64,000 nt of DNA from Citrifermentans bemidjiense Bem (GTDB lineage Bacteria > Desulfobacterota > Desulfuromonadia > Geobacterales > Geobacteraceae). Made by a program: the position numbers and the translations under genes. The notes beneath the pieces are model-generated. The model did no database searches and was not told where the DNA came from. It saw nothing but the letters and a program-made list of their open reading frames with translations. The stretch lies in NCBI RefSeq assembly GCF_000020725.1, contig NC_011146.1:2355501-2419500 (forward strand), read 5' to 3'. Positions 27,201 to 35,935 of the stretch are shown here, piece after piece (position 1 is the stretch's first letter; every line of letters starts with the position of its first letter).

Positions 27201-29503
27201 TGCCGCCGGCGGCGCCCGCGGCGCTTACCGCGGTTAGTAACGGCCCCAACGTCGATCTCTCCTTCAAGGACAACTCGGCCAGCGAGTCGAGCTTCGAGGT
27301 GCAGATCAGCAACGACCCGACCTTCCAGGCGGGTGTCACCACCCGGGTCGTCGCCGCCAGCGTCCCCGCCTCCAAGTTCGGCGAGACCGTGCAGCTCTCG
27401 GTCGACCCGGCGCTCGGGACCTATTACCGGGTGCAGGCGCTAGACGACTACACCCCGACCACCCCCGCGAGCTACCGGCCCGACTGGCAGGCGGCCACCA
27501 GCCGCTCCGCATGGTCCAACATCGCCACGGCGGCCGCGATTCCGATCGCCTTAACTTCCCCCGCATCGCTTTCTTTCGGGAACCAGCCGTTCGGAACGGC
27601 GAGCGCGGTGAAGACCGTCACGCTTAACAACGGGGGCAGCTCCGATCTGACCGTGACCTCCGTCGCCCTTGCCGGCGCGAACCCCGGCGAATTCGCCGTC
27701 ACCGCCAACAACTGCGTCACTACGCTTGCGCCTGCCTCAAACTGCAGCATCAGCGTCAGCTTTAACCCGACCGTTGCGGCCGCAGCTAGCGCCTCGGTCA
27801 CCGTGAACAGCAACGACCCGGCCCGTCCGGCGCTCACCGTCCCCGTCACCGGCACCGGCATCGCCTCTGCGCTCCCGACGCTCAACCCGCTGCAGCTCAC
27901 CTTCGCTCCGCAGCTCGTGGCAACGACGAGCGCGGCCAAAACGGTCGTTCTCGCCAACACGGGGAACCAGGCTCTGGGCGTCTCGGCGATACGGCTTACC
28001 GGCGGCACCGTCGCCGATTTCAGCGTCACCCACGACTGCCCGATGACGCTCGCTCCCGCGGCTAGCTGCACCATCAGCGTAAGCGCCACCCCGAGCCTCG
28101 CCGGGACGGTGTTGGCCGACCTCGCCATCGATACTACGAGCCCGGCCGCAGCCACCGCCATCGTACCTCTGAGCGTCATCGGCATGGCCCCCATCGCGGT
28201 CGCCAACCCGGCGTCGCTCAACTTCGGCAGCCAGTTCGCCAAGAGCGCCAGCGCAGCCAAGCAGGTAGTCGTCTCCAACGCCGGCACCGCGCCGCTCGTC
28301 GTAAGCGGCATCGGGTTCGCCGGGAGCAACGCAGCGGACTTCTCCCAGACCAGCAACTGCGGCAGCGCTCCCATCGCGGTCGGCGCTTCCTGCACCGTCG
28401 ACGTCGTCTTCACCCCGCAGGCCATGGGTAGTCGCGCCGCCACCATGGCTGTAGCCACGAGCGACCCGGTGACGCCGCTTCTCAACGTGGCATTGGCGGG
28501 AACCGGCGTGGCGCCGGTAGGAAGCGTGGCACCTGTCTCGCTCTCCTACGGCAACGTGCTGGTCAACACCGTCAGCCTGCCGCAGACGGTGACCGTCTCC
28601 AACGCGAGTGCCACCACCGCGCTCCAGATAAGCGCCATCACGCTTACCGGCACCGACCCGACCCACTTCTCCCTGACCAGCAGCTGCGGCGCCTCCGTAG
28701 CACCTGGTGCATCCTGCAGCGTCGCGGTCAGCTTCACCCCGCTTGCCGAGGGGGCGAAGAGTGCCGCACTCACCGTCGTCAGCAACGACCCCTTCAACGG
28801 GACGCCTGCCGGCACCTTCTCCGTGCCCTTGACCGGGCTCGGGACCACCATCACGCTCAGCTCCCAGGCGCTTTACTTCGGAGCCCAGGTGGTGAACAAC
28901 AACAGCTCTTCGCAGGTCGTCTCCATTCTCAACACCAGCGATCTGCCGATGACGATTAGCAATATCGCGCTCGGTGGAACCAACCCCGGCGACTTTACCC
29001 AAACCAACAACTGCCCGCCGTCTCTCAGCGGCGGCCGCTCCTGCACCATCAACATCAGGTTCAGGCCGACCGCCACGGGAGCACGCTCCGCCCTGCTGTC
29101 GATCTTCGACAGCGCGGCAGGAAGCCCCCAGAGCATCCCCATCAGCGGCACCGGGCTCCTGGGACCTGCGGCTACCTTGGCTCCGACCTCGATCAACTTC
29201 GGCAACGTGATCCGCGGCTCGGTCAGCGCGGCGCAGACCATCACCCTCACCTCCACCGGAGGGGTGCCTCTCAGGATAAGCAGCATCTCACTGGGCGGCG
29301 ACTCCCCTAGCTCGTACACGCTGGTCAACAACGATTGCCCGATTGGCACCCCCGGCCTAGCCTCCGGGGCAAGCTGCACGGTGAGCGTCGCCTTTGCCCC
29401 CAACAGGGGCACCGGCAGCCAGCAGGCAACGGTGGACTTCATCGACAACGCTAACAACAACAACAGCACCCAGAGCGTCAAGCTTGTGGGCATAGCACAG
29501 TAA
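24293..29503 (+). CDS. Extracellular multicopper oxidase with six Hydin-like repeats (OmpB-like)
   Basis: A 1736-residue secreted protein. After the signal peptide come four multicopper oxidase copper motifs: HLHGG near residue 198, YHDHS near 291, HPIHFH near 844 and HCHILSHEENDMM near 949. The last contains the type-1 Cys and Met ligands, so the enzyme looks catalytically complete. Then a fibronectin-III-like region (about 990-1085) and six repeats of about 105-115 residues starting with SLSFGNQ-type strands, most with a conserved Cys pair (NC...CSISVSF), the ASPM-SPD2-Hydin pattern. Its architecture recalls Geobacter sulfurreducens OmpB/OmpC, needed for Fe(III) oxide reduction, but that role is inferred. 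The start ATG 24293 is chosen for its GGAGGAG site. Confidence 0.92.
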   Translation: MSSRFLQHICLAFAVAVLSTAAATAQAAPYTAPGYTPDYYETPNWANSPPLRKFVDTLPGLNAGAKNNLGQYLPVAIPDTTSYPGSDYYELELGEYTEKMHSDLPPTTLRGYRQVNTTDPNVSAFHYLGPLIMATKDRPVRVKFINRLPNGSAGNLFVPVDTTVMGSGEGPACTPVDPANPMGPQNCEMYTQNRGDLHLHGGRTPWISDGTPHQWITPAGEATSYKKGVSVVNVPDMWFKADGTMITEASFPGSACAGSTTCAEAGATNNPGEGSQTYYWTNQQSSRLMFYHDHSMGITRLNVYVGEAAGYLLQDDVEKALVNGGTVNGRTFKAGTIPADQIPLIIQDKTFVDGDPASPTYVKKTDPLWNWGTGPLASAPNAKGVVERAANTGDLWWPHVYMPAENPFNPDLSGMSSYGRWFYGPWFYPATPVCGENGAQLPLCVAKGPVANPYYDPTCDPAVAGFCQPPLIPGTPDTSWGAEAFMDTMVVNGTAYPKMTVDPKPYRLRILNAAHDRFLNLQLYQADASVPKGCPTCADNTEVKMVPALEMPAYPNWPADAREGGVPDPALRGPAFIQVGSEGGLLPAPAVLPNQPVSWNLDPTTFNFGNVNGGTLIMGPAERADVIVDFSKYAGKTLILYNDAPTAFPALVPQYNYYTGAPDRTDIGGIAGTPVGFGPNIRTVMQITVTGSGGSAPPDDYNPALLTELQSAFKTTPTEAGAFSLSQEPVIVGQSAYNQTYNKLFPANWPIWGVSRITDTSISFKQPDGTLMENFPMKPKAVHDEMGASFDEFGRMAAKLGLELPFTNAGNANFVLQNYADPVTEQVTPGGIQIWKISHNGVDTHPIHFHLFDVQILNRVAWDGIIRLPDANELGWKDTIRLSPLEDTIVALRPITPQVPFPLPDSVRPLNPTVPIGSDMGFSQSNPKDGGNLAGAMVNQMYNFGHEYVWHCHILSHEENDMMRSMSYLVPPAAPAALTAVSNGPNVDLSFKDNSASESSFEVQISNDPTFQAGVTTRVVAASVPASKFGETVQLSVDPALGTYYRVQALDDYTPTTPASYRPDWQAATSRSAWSNIATAAAIPIALTSPASLSFGNQPFGTASAVKTVTLNNGGSSDLTVTSVALAGANPGEFAVTANNCVTTLAPASNCSISVSFNPTVAAAASASVTVNSNDPARPALTVPVTGTGIASALPTLNPLQLTFAPQLVATTSAAKTVVLANTGNQALGVSAIRLTGGTVADFSVTHDCPMTLAPAASCTISVSATPSLAGTVLADLAIDTTSPAAATAIVPLSVIGMAPIAVANPASLNFGSQFAKSASAAKQVVVSNAGTAPLVVSGIGFAGSNAADFSQTSNCGSAPIAVGASCTVDVVFTPQAMGSRAATMAVATSDPVTPLLNVALAGTGVAPVGSVAPVSLSYGNVLVNTVSLPQTVTVSNASATTALQISAITLTGTDPTHFSLTSSCGASVAPGASCSVAVSFTPLAEGAKSAALTVVSNDPFNGTPAGTFSVPLTGLGTTITLSSQALYFGAQVVNNNSSSQVVSILNTSDLPMTISNIALGGTNPGDFTQTNNCPPSLSGGRSCTINIRFRPTATGARSALLSIFDSAAGSPQSIPISGTGLLGPAATLAPTSINFGNVIRGSVSAAQTITLTSTGGVPLRISSISLGGDSPSSYTLVNNDCPIGTPGLASGASCTVSVAFAPNRGTGSQQATVDFIDNANNNNSTQSVKLVGIAQ

Positions 29504-29519
29504 AACAAAGCAACCCCAG

Positions 29520-29577
29520 CCGGGGAGGGGGAAGCCCCTCCCCGGACTGCTGCCGCCGGGCTCATCTCGCGGCAGCA
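29520..29577 (+). terminator. Two hairpins after the multicopper oxidase
   Basis: CCGGGGAGGGG (29520-29530) pairs with 29535-29545, and TGCTGCCGC (29548-29556) with 29569-29577; both are perfect. There is no T-run, so they may protect mRNA ends or attenuate rather than terminate fully before the cohesin gene. Confidence 0.5.
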
Positions 29578-29604
29578 CGGCAATTTCTTTCCTGCGAGGT
29601 CCTC

Positions 29605-30927
29605 ATGTGCCAGCGTCTTTCGCTACGGGGAGCTCTCCTCGGCTCCCTCATGCTTTGCCTTTTGCTATTCCAACCGCAGCAGTCTCTGGCCGCGCCGCTA
29701 CTCTCGTTGATCCCAGCCGGAAGCGGCTCATTCGTACTTCAGGGGACCGGCTTCAGCAACGTCGCAGGCATCGACCTCACCATCACCTACGACAGCTCCA
29801 GGCTTTCGAACCCGCGCCTGACCCAGGGGCCGCTAGCCAGGGGTGCAGTCACAGCGCTCAACCGCAACGACGCCGGCACCCTGTTGGTTTCGATCATCGG
29901 CGCCCCTGCCATCAACGGCAACGGCCCGGTCGCCACGGTACTCTTCGATCAGCAGGGGGGGGGCACCGGGCAAATCAGCGCCAGGGGGAGCATCATCGAC
30001 ACGCTTGGGTCGAAACAGGCGGTTCTGATTTTTGCCGGAAGCAGCACAGACACGGTGCAGCCACCCGCTACACCCGCCCCGAGCGCTCCGGCGTCCCCTG
30101 CTTCCAATCACGATCAGCCCGGGGTCGGCGAAAACGACGGAGTTGCCGATCCCGGCACGACTCCGGCGCGAACCGGCGCAAGGATTCTCGGCGGGAGCGT
30201 CTCGCTTCCCGCAGCCGAAGCACCTGCCTTATCGGGAGGAGGAGTAAACCCCAGCGGCGCGATCCAGGATAGGGATGCGCCGCTCGCGCCGGCCGAGATC
30301 CAGCAGACGCCGACTGTCGGCCGGCCCCCGGTTGAAAAAGCTACGGCGGATCCCGCCCAGCCGGACAACGCGCCGGCGGCAGATCCTGCTCCCGCTGCGC
30401 CCATAGAGGCGGCGAGCGTGCTGGAGCGCTTCCGCACCTACACGGGGCAAAGGAGCGCCGCCGGCTTCATCTCGCTCTTCGCCCCGGGGATGAACCAGTG
30501 CTTTCGCCAGGAACCGGCGGTCGGGATCAGCACCCCGGGTTCCATCCTTGCCCTGACCATCCCCCGCAGCGGCGACAAGGCGCCCAACTTCGCCTTCCAG
30601 GGGTGCCAGGCGGTCTCTTTCCGGGCCGGGGAGGATGGCTGGGTCCTGGAGGTGAAACCTGATGTCGGTGCCGAGAGCGCACTGGTGGTAATGCTCTTTG
30701 ACGGTATTCGGCAATGCCCTCTCGCGTTGGCGCCAGCCGCGGACGTGGACCTCGACGGCTCAGGGAAGGTCACCGAGGCCGACTTCGAGGCCTACCTGAA
30801 ACCGGTCAAAGGGGAGGCGGCGATAAAGAGGCGCGACCTGAACGGGGACGGGCGCCTCGATTACCGCGACGATTACATCTTCACCGCCAATTACCTAGCC
30901 GCCATGAGCAAAGTCGGCAAAAAATAG
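29605..30927 (+). CDS. Secreted cohesin-type protein with a dockerin-like C-terminus
   Basis: 440 residues. A signal peptide (to SLAA, about 30) is followed by a cohesin-like beta domain (30-150) with GIDLTITYDSSRL and VATVLFDQQGGGTG. A long Pro/Ala-rich linker (about 155-275) leads to a domain with two free Cys (about 280-375). The C-terminus (about 380-430) has two calcium-loop motifs, DLDGSGKVTEAD and DLNGDGRLDYRDD, as in dockerins. Both halves of a cohesin-dockerin pair in one chain could allow self-assembly or attachment to other exported proteins, which is my inference. It follows the multicopper oxidase by about 100 bp. Confidence 0.82.
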   Translation: MCQRLSLRGALLGSLMLCLLLFQPQQSLAAPLLSLIPAGSGSFVLQGTGFSNVAGIDLTITYDSSRLSNPRLTQGPLARGAVTALNRNDAGTLLVSIIGAPAINGNGPVATVLFDQQGGGTGQISARGSIIDTLGSKQAVLIFAGSSTDTVQPPATPAPSAPASPASNHDQPGVGENDGVADPGTTPARTGARILGGSVSLPAAEAPALSGGGVNPSGAIQDRDAPLAPAEIQQTPTVGRPPVEKATADPAQPDNAPAADPAPAAPIEAASVLERFRTYTGQRSAAGFISLFAPGMNQCFRQEPAVGISTPGSILALTIPRSGDKAPNFAFQGCQAVSFRAGEDGWVLEVKPDVGAESALVVMLFDGIRQCPLALAPAADVDLDGSGKVTEADFEAYLKPVKGEAAIKRRDLNGDGRLDYRDDYIFTANYLAAMSKVGKK

Positions 30928-30940
30928 ATCCTTCGCCAAA

Positions 30941-30982
30941 GGGGACAGGCTACTTTTTTTGGAAAAAAGTAGCCTGTCCCCC
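30941..30982. repeat. GGGGACAGGCTAC palindrome, copy 1
   Basis: GGGGACAGGCTACTTTTT and its reverse complement face each other with a 2-nt centre. It lies 14 bp after the cohesin gene and could act as a terminator in both directions. Same family at 39786, 40008, 55446 and, truncated, at 60801. Confidence 0.85.
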
Positions 30983-31002
30983 TTCTCCTCGCCTCTCCCC
31001 TT

Positions 31003-31115
31003 GTTCCCAGGCTCCAGCTTGGGAACCTCTCTGCAGTACCACCTTTCACGCGCTGCATTCATGAGGGAAGCGGAGCTTCCCTTTGCCTTGCGTTCCCAAG
31101 CTGGAGCTTGGAAAC
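31003..31115. repeat. Three small palindromes (GTTCCCAAGCTGGAGC family)
   Basis: Two near-palindromes of the form GTTCCCAAGCTGGAGC...GGAAC at 31003-31026 and 31092-31115 flank a GGGAAGC/GCTTCCC hairpin (31065-31081). This palindrome type is widespread in bacterial intergenic DNA. No gene lies between 30928 and 31245. Confidence 0.7.
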
Positions 31116-31245
31116 GATAGAAAAGGGGGAATCCGGTTAAAATTTTGACAACTTACAGCAGTAGCACTATACTCATTAGCCAGTCGACGTATCTACTTTA
31201 ATTTCACTAGACAGGCATCATGTCATCAGCCAGGGAGTTCCGTCC

Positions 31246-32148
31246 GTGTATCTGAGCAAGCAGTCCTACAAAAAGATCATCGACGACCTGCGCGACGGGC
31301 TCTACATCGTGGATCGCGACCGGAAGGTAGTCTTTTGGAACCGCGCAGCTGAGCGCATCTCCGGGTTTAGCGCCGAAGAGGTGATTTCCAAACGCTGCGC
31401 CGACAACATCCTTTGCCATGTCGACGACATCGGGCAAAACCTCTGCAACAGTTCCTGTCCGCTTGCCGCGACCATCGATTGCGGCATGGCCCAGGAGGCC
31501 GAGCTCTTCCTGCACCACAAGAACGGGCACCGGGTCCCGGTTACGGTGCAGGTGGTCCCCTTGACCGACGACAAGGGAGAGGTCATCGGCGCCGTGGAGA
31601 TGTTCTCGGACGGCAGCAACAAGGCAGCGAACGAACTGCGACTGCAGGAACTGGAGAAGCTCGCGCTGCTGGACGAACTGACCCAACTCGCCAACCGCCG
31701 CTACCTGGAGCGGGAACTCGAAGCGCGCCTCGAAGAGATGAGCCGCTACGACATCCCTTTCGGGGTCCTGTTCATGGATCTCGACGATTTCAAGAAAGTG
31801 AACGACGACTACGGCCACGAAACCGGAGACCGCGTGCTCAGCTTCGTGGCTGGAACATTGAGCGCCAACTCCCGTCCCTTCGACCTCTACGGTCGCTGGG
31901 GAGGGGAGGAATTCGTAGGGATCGTGCGCAACGTCACCGCCGCCAACCTGAAGCACATGGGACAGCGCCTGCGCAAGCTGGTGGAGAAGTCCTTCCTGCT
32001 GGTAGGGGAGGAGAGGCTCAGGGTAACCATCTCCATCGGCGCTACCATGGCGCTTCCGGAAGACACGCTTCAGTCTTTGCTGCAGCGCGCCGACCTGCTC
32101 ATGTACCAGAGCAAGAGCGCCGGCAAAAACCGTCTGACTATCGGCTGA
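31246..32148 (+). CDS. PAS-GGDEF diguanylate cyclase
   Basis: 300 residues, soluble. The N-terminal PAS domain (about 5-120) carries a cysteine set, CHVDDIGQNLCNSSCPL, that may sense redox state or metal. The GGDEF domain (about 135-300) has DELTQLANRRYL, FMDLDDFKKVND and an intact GGEEF, with RPFD five residues ahead as an I-site. It probably makes c-di-GMP and is product-inhibited. The start is GTG 31246, behind CAGGGAG; no ATG in frame lies nearby. Confidence 0.9.
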   Translation: MYLSKQSYKKIIDDLRDGLYIVDRDRKVVFWNRAAERISGFSAEEVISKRCADNILCHVDDIGQNLCNSSCPLAATIDCGMAQEAELFLHHKNGHRVPVTVQVVPLTDDKGEVIGAVEMFSDGSNKAANELRLQELEKLALLDELTQLANRRYLERELEARLEEMSRYDIPFGVLFMDLDDFKKVNDDYGHETGDRVLSFVAGTLSANSRPFDLYGRWGGEEFVGIVRNVTAANLKHMGQRLRKLVEKSFLLVGEERLRVTISIGATMALPEDTLQSLLQRADLLMYQSKSAGKNRLTIG

Positions 32149-32235
32149 CATCCCGACCGGGCTAGCGTCGCAGACAAAGAGCCGGCTCCCGGGGCGGCTG
32201 CTTCGATCTTTTCCTTAGCATCCGAGGCTTGCGCT

Positions 32236-35200
32236 ATGAAATGTGCTGGGCACTGGCAGGCGTATTTTAGGAGGGCGGTGCTGCCGCTGGCGGCCTGGAC
32301 CGTTTTTATCGCACTCCTTGCCGGCACCAGCATCTTCTTGCACCATCAGGACTCGCTGAAGGAGGCGGAGAACGAGGCGCGCGATTACTTCCGCCTCAAC
32401 ATGGCCTACCGAGCCTGGGGATCGTCGGTGGGAGGAGTCTACATATTAAAGGACAAGGTTCTCCCTAACCCCTACCTCAAGGTGCCGAAGCGCGATGTCG
32501 CCACCACAGACGGCATCCACCTCACCCTGGTCAACCCCGCTTACATGACCCGCCTGGTCTTCGACGGCATCGCGAAGGCAACCCCCACTCCCGTCATCAA
32601 CCGGATAGTGAGCCTGAAGCCGCTTAACCCCAAAAACACGCCTGACGCCTGGGAGCGGGAATCCTTGATGCGGTTCGAAGAGGGGAGCGCACTGGAGCGA
32701 TCCCAGGCCACCGACATCAAGGGCAAACCCTACCTGCGTTTCATCTCCGCCTTCATTGCCGACGAGTCCTGCCTCAAATGCCATAGCGGCCAAGGTTACA
32801 AAAAAAGGGACCTGCTGGGCGGCATCGTCATCTCCATACCTCTGGAGGGATATTTCAAGTCCGACATCCAGACCAGGAAGGCCTTTTCGGCCGCTTACTT
32901 TTTGCTTTGGGCTGTGGGGGGCGGAGGGATCCTGGTATCGGCGCGGCGCCGGCACGATTACGAGGAGGAACTGCGCGCCGGGGAGGAAAAATTCCGCACC
33001 GTTTGCGACTGGACCCAGGATTGGGAGTACTGGATCGACCAGGAAAGGAGGATGCGCTACGTCTCTCCCTCTTGCTTCGACATCACCGGTTATGCCCCGC
33101 AAGAGTTCATGGAGGACCCGGAACTGGCGCAGCGCCTGGTTTATCCCGAAGACAGGGAAGCTTTCGCAAATCACCTTGAACAGGGCGCGGCGGGGTCGCC
33201 TCCGGACTCCATCGAGTTCCGCATCGCCACCAAAAGCGGCGCTGTCCGCTGGATCCACCATGACTGCCGCCCCGTCTTTTCCAACGGGAATTTCCTGGGG
33301 CGCCGCGTCTCCAACCGGGACGTAACCGACCGCAAGATCGTGGAACAGGAACTTGCCATCCGCGCCGAACTCCTGAACTGCGTCAGCGATTCCGTCTTCG
33401 TGGTGAGCCTTGGGGGGACGATCCTGGAGGTCAACGACGCCGCCTGGCGTACCCGTGGTTTCAGCCGGGAGGAAATGCTGGCGATGAACATCTGCGACCT
33501 GGTGAGCCAGCGGTATGCCAAGCTCTTCCCGGAGCATCTGCGCCTGGTCGCGCAGCACAGCGAAGGTTTCCTGGAATCGGAGCATCGTTTGAAGGACGGC
33601 CGGGTGATCTCGGTGGAGATCGACAGCCGCATCATCGAGTACCGCGGGGAGAGCGCCGTACTGAGCAGCGTGCGCGACGTCACCGAACGCAAGGAGACCG
33701 TGCAGATATTGCGACGGTCCGAGCGCTTCAACGTGTCGCTGAACCGGATCTCCCAGGCTTTCTTGACCAGCAGCGAAGAGCAGCAGATGTACCAGGAACT
33801 CCTGGTGGCGCTGCTCGAGGTTATGGACAGCCCGTACGGCGTGGTGGGATATCTGGACGACGCCGGAGACCTGGTTTTGGCTGCAGTCTCGGTGGACAGG
33901 GGCGGCCCGAAGGCCGCCCACATTGTGATTCCGGAGGCTCGTTGGGGGGAGACGCTCTGGGGGCTCACGTTGCGCAGCGGCGAAGCGCGCTACTCCAACC
34001 AGCCGCAGAACCCGCCCGCCTGGCACTTCCATGTAGAGCGCCTCCTCATGGCCCCCTTGGTCTACCAAGGCAAGCCGAGCGCGCTTTTGATGGTCGCCAA
34101 CCGCCCCGGCGATTACACCGATGAGGACCTGCAGATGCTGCAGGGGATAGGGGCGCAGATCGCGCCGGTGCTGAATGCGAGGCTCGACCAGCAGCAGGCG
34201 GTAGCCGCGTTGCGCGAGAACGAGAGCAAGCTGCAGATCATCTTCGACGTGATCCAGGCAGGCGTGATCCAGGCCGACTCTACAGGGAGCGTGATTTACG
34301 CAAACCAGCGCATGGCAGAGATGTTCGGGATGCCTATGGAGGAACTGATCGGCTCCGATTACTGCAGTCACGTCTCACCGGAGCAGCGTCAGTTGGCCGG
34401 GTCATCATTTGCCATGCTTTTGAGCGGCGAGCTGGAGTCGGCTCACTACGAGAGACATTACCGGCGCAAGGACGGCACCTTGTTCTGGGGGTATCTGACC
34501 GGGCGCAGGCTGGTCGCTTCCGACGGCAAGCCGGCCGAACTGGTCGCCACCATCACCGACATGACCGATCTCAAGTCCGCCGAAGAGAAGCGCCACAGAA
34601 GCGAGCAGCAGATGCTCCACGTTCAAAAACTGGAGAGCCTCGGCGTTTTGGCCGGCGGCATAGCACACGACTTCAACAACATCCTTCTAGCCATCATGGG
34701 GAACACGAGCCTCGCCCTGCAGCGCGTGGATCGGGGCTCGCCCCTGGAGCAGCACCTGCTGCAGATCGAGAAGGCTTCCGAGAAGGCCGCCGATCTGGCG
34801 CGCCAGATGCTGGCCTACTCCGGTAAGGGGCGCTTCGTCCTGGAGGCGCTGGACCTGAACCGGCTGGTTCGCGAGATGACCTCCATGCTGGAGGTGTCGC
34901 TCAGCAAGAAGGCTGTGCTCCGTTTCCACCTGGCCGAGGAGTTGCCGGGGATCATCGCGGACCCGACCCAGATCCGGCAGATCATCATGAACCTCGCCAT
35001 CAACGCCTCGGAGGCAATAGGGGAGAAGAGCGGGGAAATCACCATAGCGACCGGTTCCCTGATATGCGACAGCCACTACCTTGCCGAAAACTGGCTGGAC
35101 GTGCCCCTCCACGAGGGGCGTTACGTCTATCTGGAGGTGACCGACAACGGCTGCGGCATGACCAAGGAAACGTTGGACAGGATCTTCGAACCGTTTTTCA

Positions 35201-35790
35201 CCACCAAGTTCACCGGGCGCGGGCTCGGCATGGCGGCCATACTCGGCATCGTGCGCGGGCACAAAGGAGTCATCAAGGTCTACAGCGAGCCGGATACGGG
35301 AAGCAGCTTCAAGATCCTGCTTCCCGCCACCGAGGCCGCAGTGCTCCCCACCGCCGCAGTCAACATGGCGGATGGATGGAGGGGGTCGGGCAGCGTGCTC
35401 CTGGTCGACGACGAGGAGAGCGTGCGCGACGTGGCGAGCGCGATGCTGCACGAACTGGGCTTTGAGGTCATCTCTGCAGCGGACGGAAGGCAAGCGCTGG
35501 AGCTGTACCGCCGCCACGGGGAGGGGATAACCGTTGTCCTGATGGATCTGAACATGCCCAACCTGAGCGGCGAAGAGGCCTTCCACGAACTGCGCAAGAT
35601 GGACGCGGAGGTGCGAGTAATCCTCTCCAGCGGTTTCAGCGAACAGGAGGTAACCCGCAAATTCCTGGGCAAAGGGCTTGAGGGATTCGTTCAGAAGCCT
35701 TATACGCTCGCCGCGCTGCGAGCAGTGATGAGTCAGGCGCTGTCGAAGAAGGGTTCCAGCTCTCCCAAGGGCACGCAAAACGGCCAGTAG
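32236..35790 (+). CDS. Hybrid sensor histidine kinase with periplasmic heme-type (Tll0287-like) sensor
   Basis: 1184 residues. A membrane segment (about 12-36) and a periplasmic Tll0287/DUF3365-like domain come first, the latter containing CLKCH at 179-183, a c-type heme attachment motif. After a second membrane segment (about 215-238) follow PAS (250-370), PAS (375-490), GAF (505-655) and PAS (665-785) domains. The kinase core has HDFNNILLAIMGN with the phospho-His, an ATPase with NLAINASEA, VTDNGCGM and GRGLGMAA, and a receiver domain (about 1055-1170) with DDEES and MDLNMP. It probably senses a redox or gaseous signal by heme. No dedicated partner is adjacent; nrfA follows but has its own leader. 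Confidence 0.92.
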   Translation: MKCAGHWQAYFRRAVLPLAAWTVFIALLAGTSIFLHHQDSLKEAENEARDYFRLNMAYRAWGSSVGGVYILKDKVLPNPYLKVPKRDVATTDGIHLTLVNPAYMTRLVFDGIAKATPTPVINRIVSLKPLNPKNTPDAWERESLMRFEEGSALERSQATDIKGKPYLRFISAFIADESCLKCHSGQGYKKRDLLGGIVISIPLEGYFKSDIQTRKAFSAAYFLLWAVGGGGILVSARRRHDYEEELRAGEEKFRTVCDWTQDWEYWIDQERRMRYVSPSCFDITGYAPQEFMEDPELAQRLVYPEDREAFANHLEQGAAGSPPDSIEFRIATKSGAVRWIHHDCRPVFSNGNFLGRRVSNRDVTDRKIVEQELAIRAELLNCVSDSVFVVSLGGTILEVNDAAWRTRGFSREEMLAMNICDLVSQRYAKLFPEHLRLVAQHSEGFLESEHRLKDGRVISVEIDSRIIEYRGESAVLSSVRDVTERKETVQILRRSERFNVSLNRISQAFLTSSEEQQMYQELLVALLEVMDSPYGVVGYLDDAGDLVLAAVSVDRGGPKAAHIVIPEARWGETLWGLTLRSGEARYSNQPQNPPAWHFHVERLLMAPLVYQGKPSALLMVANRPGDYTDEDLQMLQGIGAQIAPVLNARLDQQQAVAALRENESKLQIIFDVIQAGVIQADSTGSVIYANQRMAEMFGMPMEELIGSDYCSHVSPEQRQLAGSSFAMLLSGELESAHYERHYRRKDGTLFWGYLTGRRLVASDGKPAELVATITDMTDLKSAEEKRHRSEQQMLHVQKLESLGVLAGGIAHDFNNILLAIMGNTSLALQRVDRGSPLEQHLLQIEKASEKAADLARQMLAYSGKGRFVLEALDLNRLVREMTSMLEVSLSKKAVLRFHLAEELPGIIADPTQIRQIIMNLAINASEAIGEKSGEITIATGSLICDSHYLAENWLDVPLHEGRYVYLEVTDNGCGMTKETLDRIFEPFFTTKFTGRGLGMAAILGIVRGHKGVIKVYSEPDTGSSFKILLPATEAAVLPTAAVNMADGWRGSGSVLLVDDEESVRDVASAMLHELGFEVISAADGRQALELYRRHGEGITVVLMDLNMPNLSGEEAFHELRKMDAEVRVILSSGFSEQEVTRKFLGKGLEGFVQKPYTLAALRAVMSQALSKKGSSSPKGTQNGQ

Positions 35791-35935
35791 CAAGCGCCCT
35801 CTCAGTTAGCTGTCCTTCCCTCAAAAATGCCGCAGGGAATTCCCTTGGATTAAACAGATGGTAGACTCGGAAAGTCTCGCCGGAGGCCTGCAAGGTCTGC
35901 GGAACCAAACGCCAACGGAAAAGGGGGGTATCGAC

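Noticed and set aside
32446-34371. 641-residue minus-strand open frame inside the hybrid kinase
   Set aside because: Shadow frame; the plus strand encodes clear kinase domains.
35791-35935. c-di-GMP (GEMM) riboswitch before nrfA
   Set aside because: An AGACT/AGTCT hairpin and C/G-rich pairing exist, but the conserved GEMM core is missing.
35858-35935. N-terminal extension of NrfA
   Set aside because: The extra 26 residues would bury the signal peptide; AAGGGGGG precedes ATG 35936.
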